Below are positions 24,518-33,923 of a stretch of 64,000 nt of DNA, in pieces (the first letter of the stretch is position 1; each line of letters opens with the position of its first letter). Where the stretch lies: assembly GCA_029882355.1 (NCBI GenBank), contig JAOUKV010000006.1, positions 49,882 to 113,881 of the forward strand. Direction: 5' to 3'. The position numbers and the translations under genes are program-made. The notes beneath the pieces are model-generated. The model made no database searches. It was not told the origin of the DNA and saw only the letters and a program-made list of their open reading frames with translations. The DNA comes from Gammaproteobacteria bacterium (GTDB taxonomy: Bacteria; Pseudomonadota; Gammaproteobacteria; SZUA-229).

Positions 24518-25885
24518 CTATAACAGAAATAGGGTCGCTAATCCAAGGAAGCTTAGAAAACCCACCACATCGGTTACTGTGGTTAATAACACTGCACCAG
24601 AGAGCGCGGGATCGATGCCCATACGATTCAGTATTACGGGTATCAGTACACCAGACAACGCGGCGGCGACCAGATTAAGAATCATCGCTGCGGCAAGAAT
24701 AAGGGCGATGCCTGCTTCCTGAAACCAGACAAAGGTTATTATTGCCACCACAACTGCCCATGCCAGGCCATTCAATAAGCCCACCATGAGTTCTTTGTTT
24801 CCCAGCCAGCGCAAATTTGAGCCGCTTACCTGTCCCAGTGCCAGGCCACGAATGGTGAGGGTTAAGGTCTGGCTACCAGCAATGCCTCCCATGCTGGCTA
24901 CAATCGGCATTAACACGGCAAGAATTACAATTTTGTCCAGCACCGCTTCAAATAGTCCAATGACCCAGACGGCCATGAAGACAGTAACAAGGTTGACACC
25001 TAACCACACAGCACGACGTTTTGCGCTAGGTAAAACGGGGGCAAAAAGATCTTCGTCTTCTACCAGACCGGCACTGGCCAGTAAGTTCTTATCGGCTTCT
25101 GCCAGGATGATGTCTACAATGTTATCGACGGTGATACGCCCCAACAGTTTTGAATGTTCATCAACCACCGCTACAGAAATGAGATCGCGCCGTTGGAACA
25201 ATAGTGCTACATCATGATCACTCGCATCAGCTTTTACCCAGTCCATAGCTTCTTGCATAACATCAGCGACCAGAGTATCCGGATGTTCGGATACTGTGTC
25301 TGCAAGGGTTAGCTTGCCAAGGTAAGTACCGTGTTCATCCGTTACCATCAAAGCATCTGTATGCGTCGGCAATGGCTTTAAACGACGTAGATATCGTAAT
25401 ACTACAGCGAGTGTTACATCTGTGCGCACGCTGATGACATCAGTGCTCATTAATCGGCCAGCGGTATCCTCTGCAAAAGAGAGTGCTGTTTCCAGGCGTT
25501 GGCGACGATCAATGTCGAGTGATTCGAGTACGGTCTCACTGATGTCATCGGGCAGTTCAACCATGACATCAACAAGGTCTTCCACATTCATGGATTCTGT
25601 GGCGGCGACTACATCGGCGTTATCCATTTTACCAATGATGCTGCCCCGCACTTCTTCGCCTAGATATGTGAGGATTTCACCCTCAATTTCTTTGGGTATT
25701 AGTAGCCAAAGACGTTGACGTAATTCGGGCGGTAATGATTCCAGAAGACAAGAAATCTCAGCCGCATGCAGGAGCTCAAGTTGGGCTCTAACCGCTACAT
25801 CATTATCGGCTTTTAAATTGCCGATAATGTAATCTACCTGATTGAGCTCATCAGGCTCTTCTATATTTGTGGTAACCGGCACCAT
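24518..25885 (-). CDS. mgtE: Magnesium transporter MgtE
   Basis: 455 residues. In order: the MgtE N-terminal helical domain (about 20-125), two CBS domains (about 140-265) that sense Mg2+, and five membrane spans (about 290-455) forming the channel, with the conserved PIVASMGGIAGSQ segment in the pore region. The C-terminal span includes TDVVGFLSF. AGAGGAA lies before the start on the minus strand. No Mg riboswitch is visible upstream. Confidence 0.94.
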   Translation of the reverse strand: MVPVTTNIEEPDELNQVDYIIGNLKADNDVAVRAQLELLHAAEISCLLESLPPELRQRLWLLIPKEIEGEILTYLGEEVRGSIIGKMDNADVVAATESMNVEDLVDVMVELPDDISETVLESLDIDRRQRLETALSFAEDTAGRLMSTDVISVRTDVTLAVVLRYLRRLKPLPTHTDALMVTDEHGTYLGKLTLADTVSEHPDTLVADVMQEAMDWVKADASDHDVALLFQRRDLISVAVVDEHSKLLGRITVDNIVDIILAEADKNLLASAGLVEDEDLFAPVLPSAKRRAVWLGVNLVTVFMAVWVIGLFEAVLDKIVILAVLMPIVASMGGIAGSQTLTLTIRGLALGQVSGSNLRWLGNKELMVGLLNGLAWAVVVAIITFVWFQEAGIALILAAAMILNLVAAALSGVLIPVILNRMGIDPALSGAVLLTTVTDVVGFLSFLGLATLFLL

Positions 25886-26156
25886 GATTTTTAGCTATTC
25901 CTCTAATGTCCAATCTATAAATAAGCCAGAATATTTCAGAGTTGAGTATGACTCTTTTGCAAGTTAGTTTGTTGTAAAAAATTAAATTTTTCAGTTAATT
26001 TCAACGAATCGACAAGAATCAATGAGGGCGGTCCAGGCTTTTTATCGCAGACAAATCGCGTTCACGGTTTGCCAGGTCAGTCATTGCTTTACTGGGCACT
26101 TTGGGCGGCATTTTTTATCATCACTTTTTGTAATTGTTACCATCGTTTTTATTCGT

Positions 26157-26185
26157 TTGTCTTGTCTGATTTTTACCTGTAAATA
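26157..26185 (+). promoter_or_regulatory. Possible sigma-70 promoter for SET gene
   Basis: TTGTCT and TAAATA are 17 bases apart, 85 bases before the ATG at 26270. The 384-base stretch between mgtE and this gene holds no ORF; besides this and a GGCC-GTT-GGCC palindrome at about 26210, I see nothing in it. Confidence 0.3.
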
Positions 26186-26269
26186 GCGTTTTGAAATAAG
26201 CGTAACAGGGGCCGTTGGCCACCAGATGTTTATTTTTTCATTATTATTTTTTTGTGGAGAGCAAAAACG

Positions 26270-26737
26270 ATGTTATACCCTGCAAGTTTTGGAAGTGACC
26301 CTTTATTTCCGAAATCAACTGACTTTGAAGTGGTGTATAAAGATGAAATGACGGGTCATGGTGTTATCTGTTATCGCGCTTTCAAACGTGGCGAGATCAT
26401 TGCCCGTATGTGCGGCCAGGTAATCACTGACATTCGGCAGCACACGCTGCAAATATCACCCGATAAACATTTGTACGATACCTATTTTTCGGGATTTTTC
26501 CTGCATTCCTGCTCGCCTAATATATCTCTGGACATGGAGAAGATGACGGTGACGGCGCTGAAGAATATTAAGGCTAATACTTATCTGTATATGGATTATG
26601 CTGAAACCGAAGATCATTTATTCAAGCAGTTCCCCTGCTCCTGTGGCGCAAAGAACTGTCGTGGCTGGGTGGGTGGAAAATACGACATGATTCCTGATAC
26701 GGCGGAAGCTCAGGAACCGATGGCGAATGTTGCTTAA
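26270..26737 (+). CDS. SET-domain protein
   Basis: 155 residues from ATG 26270, with GGAGAGC ten bases upstream; TTG 26252 is within that ribosome site. SET domains transfer methyl groups from AdoMet to lysine side chains. Motifs seen: GHGVICYRAFKRGEII (29-44), HSCSPN (79-84, the NHS-like AdoMet/catalytic core), YMDYAETE (107-114), and a post-SET cysteine cluster CSCGAKNC (123-130). Short free-standing SET proteins occur in bacteria; their targets are mostly unknown. It stands five bases before a PLP decarboxylase gene, so the two are probably co-transcribed. Confidence 0.85.
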   Translation: MLYPASFGSDPLFPKSTDFEVVYKDEMTGHGVICYRAFKRGEIIARMCGQVITDIRQHTLQISPDKHLYDTYFSGFFLHSCSPNISLDMEKMTVTALKNIKANTYLYMDYAETEDHLFKQFPCSCGAKNCRGWVGGKYDMIPDTAEAQEPMANVA

Positions 26738-26742
26738 GTGTA

Positions 26743-27957
26743 ATGACAAAATTTGATCCTAATGCCTGGTGGCAAAGAGATGATCTTTGTTACCGGGATA
26801 ATCAACTGTCATTTGCCGGACGTGACGTTCAGCAATTGGCGCATCAGTTCGGTACGCCCAGCTTTGTCTATTCCGCCAGTCGGCTTGAGGCGAATTTGAA
26901 ACGGATTCGGCAGGCACTGGATGCCGCCGGGCTTGCCGGGCGTTCGTCTATTTTTTATGCGATGAAGGCCAACCGATTTGCACCCCTGTTGCAGTTCTTT
27001 AAACAAACGGGTCTGTGCGGTATCGATGCCTGTTCACCGAATGAGGTCAGGCATGCGCTCAGCTGTGGTTTTTCGCCGTCAGAAATATCGTTTACCGCGA
27101 CCAGTTTGTCGAAAAAAGATTTTTCTGAACTGTCACAATATAAAGGTATGTTTATGGACTGTGATTCGCTGCACGCGATTCGTAGTTGGGGCGAGCTTAA
27201 TCGTAACAGTGAAATTGGCATTCGCATTAACCCTGGCGTGGGTATTGGCCGTGCCTGCAACGATAAATTACATTACTCGGGTTGCACGACGACCAAGTTC
27301 GGTATTTATCGTGAGCAGTTTGAACAGGCACTGGAACTCGCCGCTGAGTATGGCCTGACTGTGCGCAAAATTCATTTTCACACTGGCTGTGGATATCTGA
27401 ACGCAGAGCTGGATCAGCTTGATCATGTGATTGGCGAATGCATGAAGTTTGTTGATGCGGCAGCCGATGTGAGACGGGTGAATATTGGTGGTGGTCTCGG
27501 TGTGGCACATCTGGCGGATGATCAGGCGCTCGATTTTGATCGCTGGTCGGCGGTGTTGAATAAACATTTTGCGCAGCGTGACCTGCACATCGAAGTTGAA
27601 CCGGGGGATTATATCTGCAAGGATGCCGGGCTTTTATTGCTCGGTAAAACCTTTGTTGAACAAAAACGCGATACCCTGTTTGTGGGTGTCGATGCCGGTT
27701 TTAATATCGCGCCGGAACCGGCTTATTATGGCCTGCCTTTTCAGCCTGTGCCGTTGTTTATCGACGATCTGCCGTTAAGCATGATGACGGTGGTGGGAAA
27801 TATTAATGAGGCGCTGGATGTCTGGTACGAAAATGCCCTGCTTCCTGAACTCGACAAACACGATTATCTTGCCTTGATCAATGCCGGTGCCTATTCATCC
27901 TCGATGGCTTCAAACCACTGCATGCGCGGTGAATTCAGTGAATTTCTATTGCTGTGA
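26743..27957 (+). CDS. Fold-III PLP decarboxylase, LysA-like, variant active site
   Basis: 404 residues. An alanine-racemase-like TIM barrel followed by a beta domain, as in diaminopimelate and ornithine decarboxylases. The PLP lysine is K75 in FYAMKANRFAP; the glycine loop NIGGGLG (about 247) and EPGDYICKDAG (about 286) bind PLP phosphate. The usual C-E-S-x-D motif, where the cysteine from the partner subunit acts in catalysis, reads GNINEALD (352-359), so Asn355 replaces the Cys. This points to a substrate other than meso-diaminopimelate, for example in a secondary or siderophore-like pathway; the substrate is unknown. Coupled to the SET gene; ends in a 12-base convergent overlap with the next gene. 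Confidence 0.82.
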   Translation: MTKFDPNAWWQRDDLCYRDNQLSFAGRDVQQLAHQFGTPSFVYSASRLEANLKRIRQALDAAGLAGRSSIFYAMKANRFAPLLQFFKQTGLCGIDACSPNEVRHALSCGFSPSEISFTATSLSKKDFSELSQYKGMFMDCDSLHAIRSWGELNRNSEIGIRINPGVGIGRACNDKLHYSGCTTTKFGIYREQFEQALELAAEYGLTVRKIHFHTGCGYLNAELDQLDHVIGECMKFVDAAADVRRVNIGGGLGVAHLADDQALDFDRWSAVLNKHFAQRDLHIEVEPGDYICKDAGLLLLGKTFVEQKRDTLFVGVDAGFNIAPEPAYYGLPFQPVPLFIDDLPLSMMTVVGNINEALDVWYENALLPELDKHDYLALINAGAYSSSMASNHCMRGEFSEFLLL

Positions 27958-28539
27958 TTCAACGACGGTGCCGGTCGCCGGTGTTGCAGTAAATAACACC
28001 TGTGCCACGGCGATGCGTTCATACAATTTAATCTTCCGGCTGTAAGGTGCCCAGTTAACCAGGAAAATGGCCAGGCCATTCCACATGGCAACCCAGGCGG
28101 CGACGGTTAAACCTTCTGCAAACACTTTGGCTGTGACTGTGGCGTTTTCGGTTAGTTGCTGATTTACCCAGACGGCAAGAAATAATATGGCCAGACCAAT
28201 GACGAAAAAAATCAACGAGGTACGCATGTTCCTGGCCAGCTCTCTCATTTCAACGGTTTTTAAATACAGAAAATAGCTGTTGATGCTGGTGCTGATGCGT
28301 GTCTTCGTCACATCATCCGGCGGTATGCTCAGGTTAAAGCGGATAGTGAATGGTTCCTGTTCCAGCTCGCTGGCTGAATCTGCCAGATAATCAGCCAGAT
28401 CCTGGTCGAGTTCTTTTCTGACGTAGGGCGCCAGCTTGTCGAAGTCGTTGTACAGATCGCTGACTTTGCCAGCATTGATATCAATAATATACAGGCCGTC
28501 CTCGGTGCGGGGATAACGTTCTAGTATTGTTGATTTCAT
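27946..28539 (-). CDS. Membrane protein of unknown function
   Basis: 197 residues. A soluble N-terminal part (1-105) is followed by two hydrophobic spans (about 108-125 and 145-163) and a basic tail. I do not recognise the family. SIPPDDVTKTRISTSINSYF and the downstream arginines suggest a cytosolic head attached to the membrane. Its stop lies inside the 3' end of the convergent decarboxylase gene. It is separated from ptsP by 52 bases and may follow it in a transcript. Confidence 0.6.
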   Translation of the reverse strand: MKSTILERYPRTEDGLYIIDINAGKVSDLYNDFDKLAPYVRKELDQDLADYLADSASELEQEPFTIRFNLSIPPDDVTKTRISTSINSYFLYLKTVEMRELARNMRTSLIFFVIGLAILFLAVWVNQQLTENATVTAKVFAEGLTVAAWVAMWNGLAIFLVNWAPYSRKIKLYERIAVAQVLFTATPATGTVVESQQ

Positions 28540-28591
28540 GAGATTACCTTTTGTTTAGTTACAGCAATCAAATTTAATAAGCGGCCAGGTC

Positions 28592-30868
28592 CTATTGTTT
28601 GATATAAAGATTAAGCCCCGCCTGGTCTATGGCATCACTAAACAACAAACGAATTCTTTTAGCATTTTCCATGAGCAACGCTTCATCAAGTAATTTCTTC
28701 GCCTGCTTCTGAGTAAAGGATCGTAAAACCAGTTTCACTCTTAATAAGCTGCCTGCACTCATACTTAAACTATCAACACCCATACCTATCAGCGCCAGAG
28801 CAGAAACTGGATCGCCTGCCATCTCACCGCAGACACTGATGGTTTTATTATGTTTGTGCGCAACTGTGACAACATGCTGAATCGCATTTATCACTGACGG
28901 GTGTAAGCAGCTGTATAAATCAGCGACCTGTTTGTTGTTTCTGTCGACGGCCAGTAAATACTGCGTTAAATCGTTGCTGCCTATCGAAAAGAAATCGACA
29001 CGTTTGGCCAGCGCATCCATCTGGTAAACGGCTGACGGTACTTCTACCATAACGCCAATAACGGGGTAGGGAACATCTATGCCTTCATTGCTCAGTTCTT
29101 CGTGCGCTTTTTTAATTAGCACGATGGCTTCATCGACTTCGCGAACGTCGCTGATCATCGGCAGCATCAGGCGAAGATTGTTATCGAATTTGTTCGATTT
29201 TAATATGGCTCGAATTTGTGTCAGAAATATTTCCGGATGATCGAGCATGATACGAATGCCGCGCCAGCCCAGGAAAGGGTTGTCTTCGACAACGGGGAAA
29301 TAGGGTAGTGCTTTATCACCACCAATATCCAGTGTACGAAAGGTTACTGGACGGGGTGAAAATCTTTTCAGTACCTGTTGATAGATTTTCGCTTGTTCGT
29401 CTTCACCGGGAAAACCATCGCGTATCAGAAAAGGGATTTCTGTTCGATACAGGCCGACGCCTTCGGCACCACTTTTTAATGAGGGTGAAATATCTTCTAA
29501 TAAACCGGTGTTGACGTGTAGGGGAATTTGAACGCCGTCGAGCGTTTCGGATGGTTTGTCAATCAGCTCATTCAGTTCTGCGTTGCGTGATTTCTCATCA
29601 CGGATTAAACGATTGAATTCTTTGATAATCGCGGCTGTGGGTTTGACATGTATCTGACCGTTGTAACCATCGACGATTATTTTTTGGCCCTTAATTTTGT
29701 TGACGGGGAAGTCATCGACACCCATGATTGAGGGTATGCCTAATGCATTGGACAGTATGGCAACATGCGATGAGGCTGAACCTTTGGATGAAATAATGGC
29801 GACCAGATGTTTTAGCGGAACCTCGGAAAATTGCGAGACGCTGACTTCTTCGCCGACCAGTACTACGGGTCCTGTCACTGGCTGACTACTGGTCTGTTGT
29901 TTCTGTAAATACATCAAAATGCGTCGGCCTAAATCTTTGATATCGGCGGCGCGTTCGCGTAAATAAGCATCTTCCATGGCGTTGAATTGTTTGACGTGAT
30001 CATCGATGGTTTCACGTAGTGCTGCCTGCACCCATTGGCCTGCTTTTATTCGGTCGATGCAGGCATCTAACAGGGTGTCACTTTTTAGCATCAGGCAAAA
30101 GGCATCAAACAGCCCCAGTTCTTCATCAGAGATAGTGCCAGCCATAAGTTGAGAGAGCTCTTTGAATTCCTGTTCAACATTGTTGACGGCATCCATGAAG
30201 GCATTGATCTGATCTTCTACTTCATCTTCCGCAATGGCGTTATCAGGTACGGCAGACAGACTTGCGGGCGGGAAAACCACCAGAGCTTCACCAATAGCAA
30301 TGCCCGGTGAACCGCTTAAGCCACTCATGACAAATGAAGTGTGATCATCTTCTTCAAGCAGGTTGGTTAATTCACCTGCTTTTTTGGCGTGAGAAATGGC
30401 ACCGGCCAGCTGGGCCGCCAGCGTGACTAAAAAGGTTTCGTCATTGGCAGAAAAGCGTCTTTGCTGGGTTTGCCGTACCACCAGTACGCCAAGCGCACGG
30501 CGGTGTTGAATGATGGGTACACCCAGGAATCCATGAAATGAAGCCTCATCGGTTTCAGTGACAAAGCGATAATTGGGGTGTGTCTGGGCATTCTTGATAT
30601 TAACGGCTTCAGTCTGGTTTAGAACCACACCGATTAGACCTTCGTCCAGATTAAATTTTAACTTGCCAACCGCCTTCTGGTTATAACCATCGGTGGCCAT
30701 TAATACTAATTGATCGGCTTTATCATCACGAAAATAGACGGATACGGCATCTGCATGCAAAACCTGTTTGGTGCGCTGGACAATGATATTCAGAGCCTGT
30801 TGCAATTCAGAAGCATCATTAACATCCTGAATAATGTTTCTCAGAGTATCGAATATTTTATTAGTCAT
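28592..30868 (-). CDS. ptsP: PTS-Ntr enzyme I (PtsP)
   Basis: 758 residues. N-terminal GAF domain (about 18-165, nitrogen/glutamine sensing), then the enzyme I domains: the phosphohistidine H368 in GSASSHVAI and the C-terminal PEP-binding TIM barrel with VCGEMAGDP and GSNDLTQY. It phosphorylates NPr in the nitrogen PTS. Length and domain order match E. coli PtsP (748). No strong ribosome site. The rppH neighbour of E. coli is not here. Confidence 0.95.
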   Translation of the reverse strand: MTNKIFDTLRNIIQDVNDASELQQALNIIVQRTKQVLHADAVSVYFRDDKADQLVLMATDGYNQKAVGKLKFNLDEGLIGVVLNQTEAVNIKNAQTHPNYRFVTETDEASFHGFLGVPIIQHRRALGVLVVRQTQQRRFSANDETFLVTLAAQLAGAISHAKKAGELTNLLEEDDHTSFVMSGLSGSPGIAIGEALVVFPPASLSAVPDNAIAEDEVEDQINAFMDAVNNVEQEFKELSQLMAGTISDEELGLFDAFCLMLKSDTLLDACIDRIKAGQWVQAALRETIDDHVKQFNAMEDAYLRERAADIKDLGRRILMYLQKQQTSSQPVTGPVVLVGEEVSVSQFSEVPLKHLVAIISSKGSASSHVAILSNALGIPSIMGVDDFPVNKIKGQKIIVDGYNGQIHVKPTAAIIKEFNRLIRDEKSRNAELNELIDKPSETLDGVQIPLHVNTGLLEDISPSLKSGAEGVGLYRTEIPFLIRDGFPGEDEQAKIYQQVLKRFSPRPVTFRTLDIGGDKALPYFPVVEDNPFLGWRGIRIMLDHPEIFLTQIRAILKSNKFDNNLRLMLPMISDVREVDEAIVLIKKAHEELSNEGIDVPYPVIGVMVEVPSAVYQMDALAKRVDFFSIGSNDLTQYLLAVDRNNKQVADLYSCLHPSVINAIQHVVTVAHKHNKTISVCGEMAGDPVSALALIGMGVDSLSMSAGSLLRVKLVLRSFTQKQAKKLLDEALLMENAKRIRLLFSDAIDQAGLNLYIKQ

Positions 30869-30923
30869 AAATCATTGTGCCAAAGCTAGTTCGTATCAAT
30901 ATATTATTTGTATCATAGCAGCA

Positions 30924-30952
30924 ATAAAAAGCCCCGGTATAAACCGGGGCTT
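30924..30952 (-). terminator. Intrinsic terminator
   Basis: On the minus strand, AAGCCCCGGT/ACCGGGGCTT (10 bp, four-base loop) is followed by TTTTTATT. It ends the transcript of the small secreted-protein gene at 30992-31210 before ptsP. Confidence 0.88.
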
Positions 30953-30991
30953 AACAACCACCATATAAAATATGGTTAAGGTTTTATGAAA

Positions 30992-31210
30992 CTAGTCTGT
31001 AGATTGTGGTACTTCAGATGTTGTCGCATAGCTATCAATGCACTCTGTTATATATTCTCCTTTCTCTACGGCATCTTCTATGCCAGCCAGCTCTGCCTGT
31101 TCATTGCAATAAGCTGCGATGTTGTTAGCTTCGTTGTCCGTTTCGGTGGCATAAGCTGTGCCAAATGCTGTACTCAAAGATAAAATTGCCAGTAATGCCA
31201 AAAATTTCAT
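30992..31210 (-). CDS. Small exported protein of unknown function
   Basis: 72 residues: a clear signal peptide (about 1-21, cut after AYA), leaving about 51 acidic residues with two cysteines (CNEQAE and ECIDSY) that could form a disulfide. Family not recognised. It has its own terminator downstream and is divergent from the LysR-type gene at 31418. Confidence 0.68.
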   Translation of the reverse strand: MKFLALLAILSLSTAFGTAYATETDNEANNIAAYCNEQAELAGIEDAVEKGEYITECIDSYATTSEVPQSTD

Positions 31211-31417
31211 ATACCTTACTCCAGTTAATAATAGTTACATTTTCCTCTGCCTTGCACTAGTTTAGTGGGCAGATGCGGTGTTTTAGGGCATTATTTATTT
31301 TTAGTAAAGATAATAATATTGCATGTCACAACCATCTTTTTCGATTAACATCGAAGCCTGTGTATTCATTAAGAATGCATAATAAACACGCATTTAATTT
31401 ATAGAGTTGACTGGTCA

Positions 31418-32257
31418 ATGGACATAGCATTACTAAAATCTTTTCTCGAAGTCCACCGTTCAAAACATTTTGGACGTGCCGCCAAAAATCTTTTTATTAG
31501 CCAGTCGGCGGTTAGCGCCAGAATAAAGCAGCTCGAAGATGAACTGGGCGTGCGCTTATTTACCCGCGACCGTAATAATATTGAACTCACTACGGCGGGG
31601 AAAAAATTCCTTATCTATGCAGAAAATATCCTTAATACCTGGAATAAGGCCAGGCAGGAAATTGCCGTGCCCGAAGGCATTGAGACTTTGTTGAGCGTTG
31701 CCGCCTTGTCCAGTATTTGGGATATATTCCTGGATGACTGGCTCAGCTGGGTTCATAACGCTAATGCGACAACGGCGCTGCAAGCCTCAGTAATGAGGTC
31801 GGACTCGCTAATGCGTAGTCTTCTTGATGGAACGCTGGATCTGGGTTTTGTCTTTGATCCACCAAAAACACCACAACTGCTGGTTAAAGAGCTGGTTCCT
31901 GTTCCCTTAATTATGGTTTCGACAGAGGTCGGTATCAGTGCTGAATCTGCGGTCAACGAAAATTATATTTTTGTTGACTGGGGAACATCTTTTGGCATGA
32001 TTCACGCTGGACAGTACCCGGAAATGCCGCCACCGACGTTAAGGGCAAGTGTAGGTCGAATTGCACTCAATTTTATGAAAAATTGTCATGGCTCCGCCTA
32101 CCTACCCGAAGCCATGGTGACCGATCAATTGGGCTCAAGCCTGTTTAGAGTTGAGGATGCACCTATTATTCAAAAAGAGGCTTATGCGCTATATTCACAG
32201 ACTAGCAGTAAGAAAGAAGCCATTGAAAAGGTATTGATCTGGTTTGATAATAGCTAA
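31418..32257 (+). CDS. LysR-family transcriptional regulator
   Basis: 279 residues. N-terminal winged helix-turn-helix (about 1-60: FGRAAKNLFISQSAVSARIKQLEDELGVRLF), then a periplasmic-binding-like effector domain (about 88-279). The N-terminus resembles the HdfR group. The 207-base gap to the divergent small exported gene may hold its operator. The target is not evident. The end overlaps the convergent PA3496-like gene by four bases. Confidence 0.88.
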   Translation: MDIALLKSFLEVHRSKHFGRAAKNLFISQSAVSARIKQLEDELGVRLFTRDRNNIELTTAGKKFLIYAENILNTWNKARQEIAVPEGIETLLSVAALSSIWDIFLDDWLSWVHNANATTALQASVMRSDSLMRSLLDGTLDLGFVFDPPKTPQLLVKELVPVPLIMVSTEVGISAESAVNENYIFVDWGTSFGMIHAGQYPEMPPPTLRASVGRIALNFMKNCHGSAYLPEAMVTDQLGSSLFRVEDAPIIQKEAYALYSQTSSKKEAIEKVLIWFDNS

Positions 32258-32454
32258 TCCAGGTCGTAGTAGTCGCCACTGAGCAAGCGTTCGAGTGCTT
32301 TATCTTCCCTTAATTGTTCGACTCGACGTCGCGCATCAGCCTGGGTCTTTGCGTTAGTATCTTTGTTTTCTATTTCTACTTCGTCATCTAGCATTTCATC
32401 ATTATCCGTATCCGTATCATCGAAAGCATCGTCATCGTCAATGTCTTCAGCCAT
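32254..32454 (-). CDS. PA3496-like small acidic protein
   Basis: 66 residues from the ATG at 32454 (MAEDIDDDD); a seven-residue longer form from 32475 is also open. The N-terminal half is almost all Asp/Glu; the C-terminal half ARRRVEQLREDKALERLLSGDYYDLD matches the pattern of the PA3496 family, which is tentatively linked to envelope integrity. No signal peptide. Confidence 0.65.
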   Translation of the reverse strand: MAEDIDDDDAFDDTDTDNDEMLDDEVEIENKDTNAKTQADARRRVEQLREDKALERLLSGDYYDLD

Positions 32455-32569
32455 AAAATTAATCTCGCAAATCAAAACGTACTTGAACAGTATTAGCGGT
32501 GTGTAATATTGATCGGGTGGCTTAATCTGTAAAGATAATAATGTTGATCGTGACGATTAATATTATTAA

Positions 32570-33085
32570 TCAATACCTGAGGCGCACGGGCTCGATAAAG
32601 CACTTACCGATAAAAGCATCTCTTATCAAAACCTTATAATCCATGTCCGTTGAATGAAGCCTGAAACCACGTTTTTCAAGTAGTTCATTCATCTTTTCAG
32701 AAGTGGGCGAACAACGTGCATAGATTTCTGAATGTTGATAGCGTGAAAGCAAATCATCAATAATATAGCTGCCATAACCCCGATTCTGGAATTGTCTGGC
32801 GACAGAAACCGCGTAGATTTCAGAGCTGTCATCATTCAGAAAGGCTGCACTCATAATCGAGATAGCAATGCGTTTGTTTTGCAGTGTATATACCGATGCC
32901 AGTGCATAGCGTCGATCAAGTAAGCGTTGATGACTAATCACGTATTGAATTTCTTGTTTCATCTGCCGAACCACTTCAGGGTTCTCGGCATTAAATGAGT
33001 AATGTCCTTTCCGGGCACCATAAAGAAGGCAGCTATAGATAAAGCTAAGATCGGTAATATTGGCTGTTCGTTGTACTGGTTGCAT
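32570..33085 (-). CDS. GNAT-family N-acetyltransferase
   Basis: 171 residues. The acetyl-CoA pyrophosphate loop QFQNRGYGS (about 107-115) follows the strand SSEIYAVSVA, and the last helix-strand of the fold reads NELLEKRGFRLH. The substrate is not predictable. It stands alone between the PA3496-like gene and the polyamine operon, on the opposite strand from the latter. The 334 bases between this gene and the speD start (33086-33419) show no ORF, terminator or riboswitch that I recognise. Confidence 0.82.
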   Translation of the reverse strand: MQPVQRTANITDLSFIYSCLLYGARKGHYSFNAENPEVVRQMKQEIQYVISHQRLLDRRYALASVYTLQNKRIAISIMSAAFLNDDSSEIYAVSVARQFQNRGYGSYIIDDLLSRYQHSEIYARCSPTSEKMNELLEKRGFRLHSTDMDYKVLIRDAFIGKCFIEPVRLRY

Positions 33086-33419
33086 GGTGTTTCTGGTTAT
33101 TATGCGGCGTTCTCATGCTAGTAAAAGCCTGATATTGAGTCTATCGATATAAAATGATCGTCACCATTAAAGTATTAGATCGTCATGTTTTTGCAGAAAA
33201 AACAATTGCTTATGCATGATAATGAGAGGGTGATTTTCACTGAATACAGGCTATTCAATAATGCTTGCTTTTTTTTCAACTGGGACTAAAATTCCCGCCT
33301 CAAAAATTATACCTAGAGTATTTATGATTCCCGAAATGTAGCGTTGTTTTCAGACTGTAAAAGGTGGGTGAGCAACGCGTTAGTAAGCTGTTAACCTGTC
33401 TTTATAGAGGAGACGACGA

Positions 33420-33923
33420 ATGCATATAGCCACACCTGCTGCGGTGGAACTGGAAGTTCCCACAGTGAAAGTGGGCCGTTGGAACGATCAAAATGATGTT
33501 CTGGCGGCCCAACAAAACCAACTTCAAAATCAACCGGACGATGAAGCCAAAGACCACTTTATTGAGCGCAATGGCGTTGAATTTGCTGGTACCCATTTGC
33601 TGTTAGATCTCTATGGTGCGGATCATCTTGATGATATCGCCCGTATCGAACAGGCCATGCGTGACATCGTCAGCGCCTGTGGCGCAACCCTGCTGCACAT
33701 CCATCTGCACCACTTTAGCCCTAGCGGTGGTGTCTCTGGCGTGGCGGTATTATCTGAATCTCATATTAGTGTACACACCTGGCCAGAGCGCGATTACGCC
33801 GCTTTTGATGTCTTTATGTGTGGCGATGCTCAGCCAGAAAATGCCGTGCCCGTATTGAAGCGTGCCTTTTTCCCGCACCGCATTGAAGTTTGTGAAGAGC
33901 TACGCGGTCGTGTTGCCAAGTGA
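33420..33923 (+). CDS. speH: S-adenosylmethionine decarboxylase proenzyme
   Basis: 167 residues, class 1B (SpeH) type. Makes decarboxylated AdoMet, the aminopropyl donor for spermidine. Motif [13 protein letters not shown]: self-cleavage is expected between E113 and S114 to form the pyruvoyl group, with H119 and C134 as the other catalytic residues. GAGGAG precedes the ATG. It carries an unusual N-terminal extension of about 52 residues (with an [17 protein letters not shown] stretch) before the normal enzyme start THLLLDLYG. Overlaps speE by four bases. Confidence 0.93.
   Translation: MHIATPAAVELEVPTVKVGRWNDQNDVLAAQQNQLQNQPDDEAKDHFIERNGVEFAGTHLLLDLYGADHLDDIARIEQAMRDIVSACGATLLHIHLHHFSPSGGVSGVAVLSESHISVHTWPERDYAAFDVFMCGDAQPENAVPVLKRAFFPHRIEVCEELRGRVAK

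Noticed and set aside
33086..33419. Riboswitch or small RNA before the polyamine operon
   Set aside because: No known riboswitch core or convincing terminator was seen; the stretch is recorded as unexplained.
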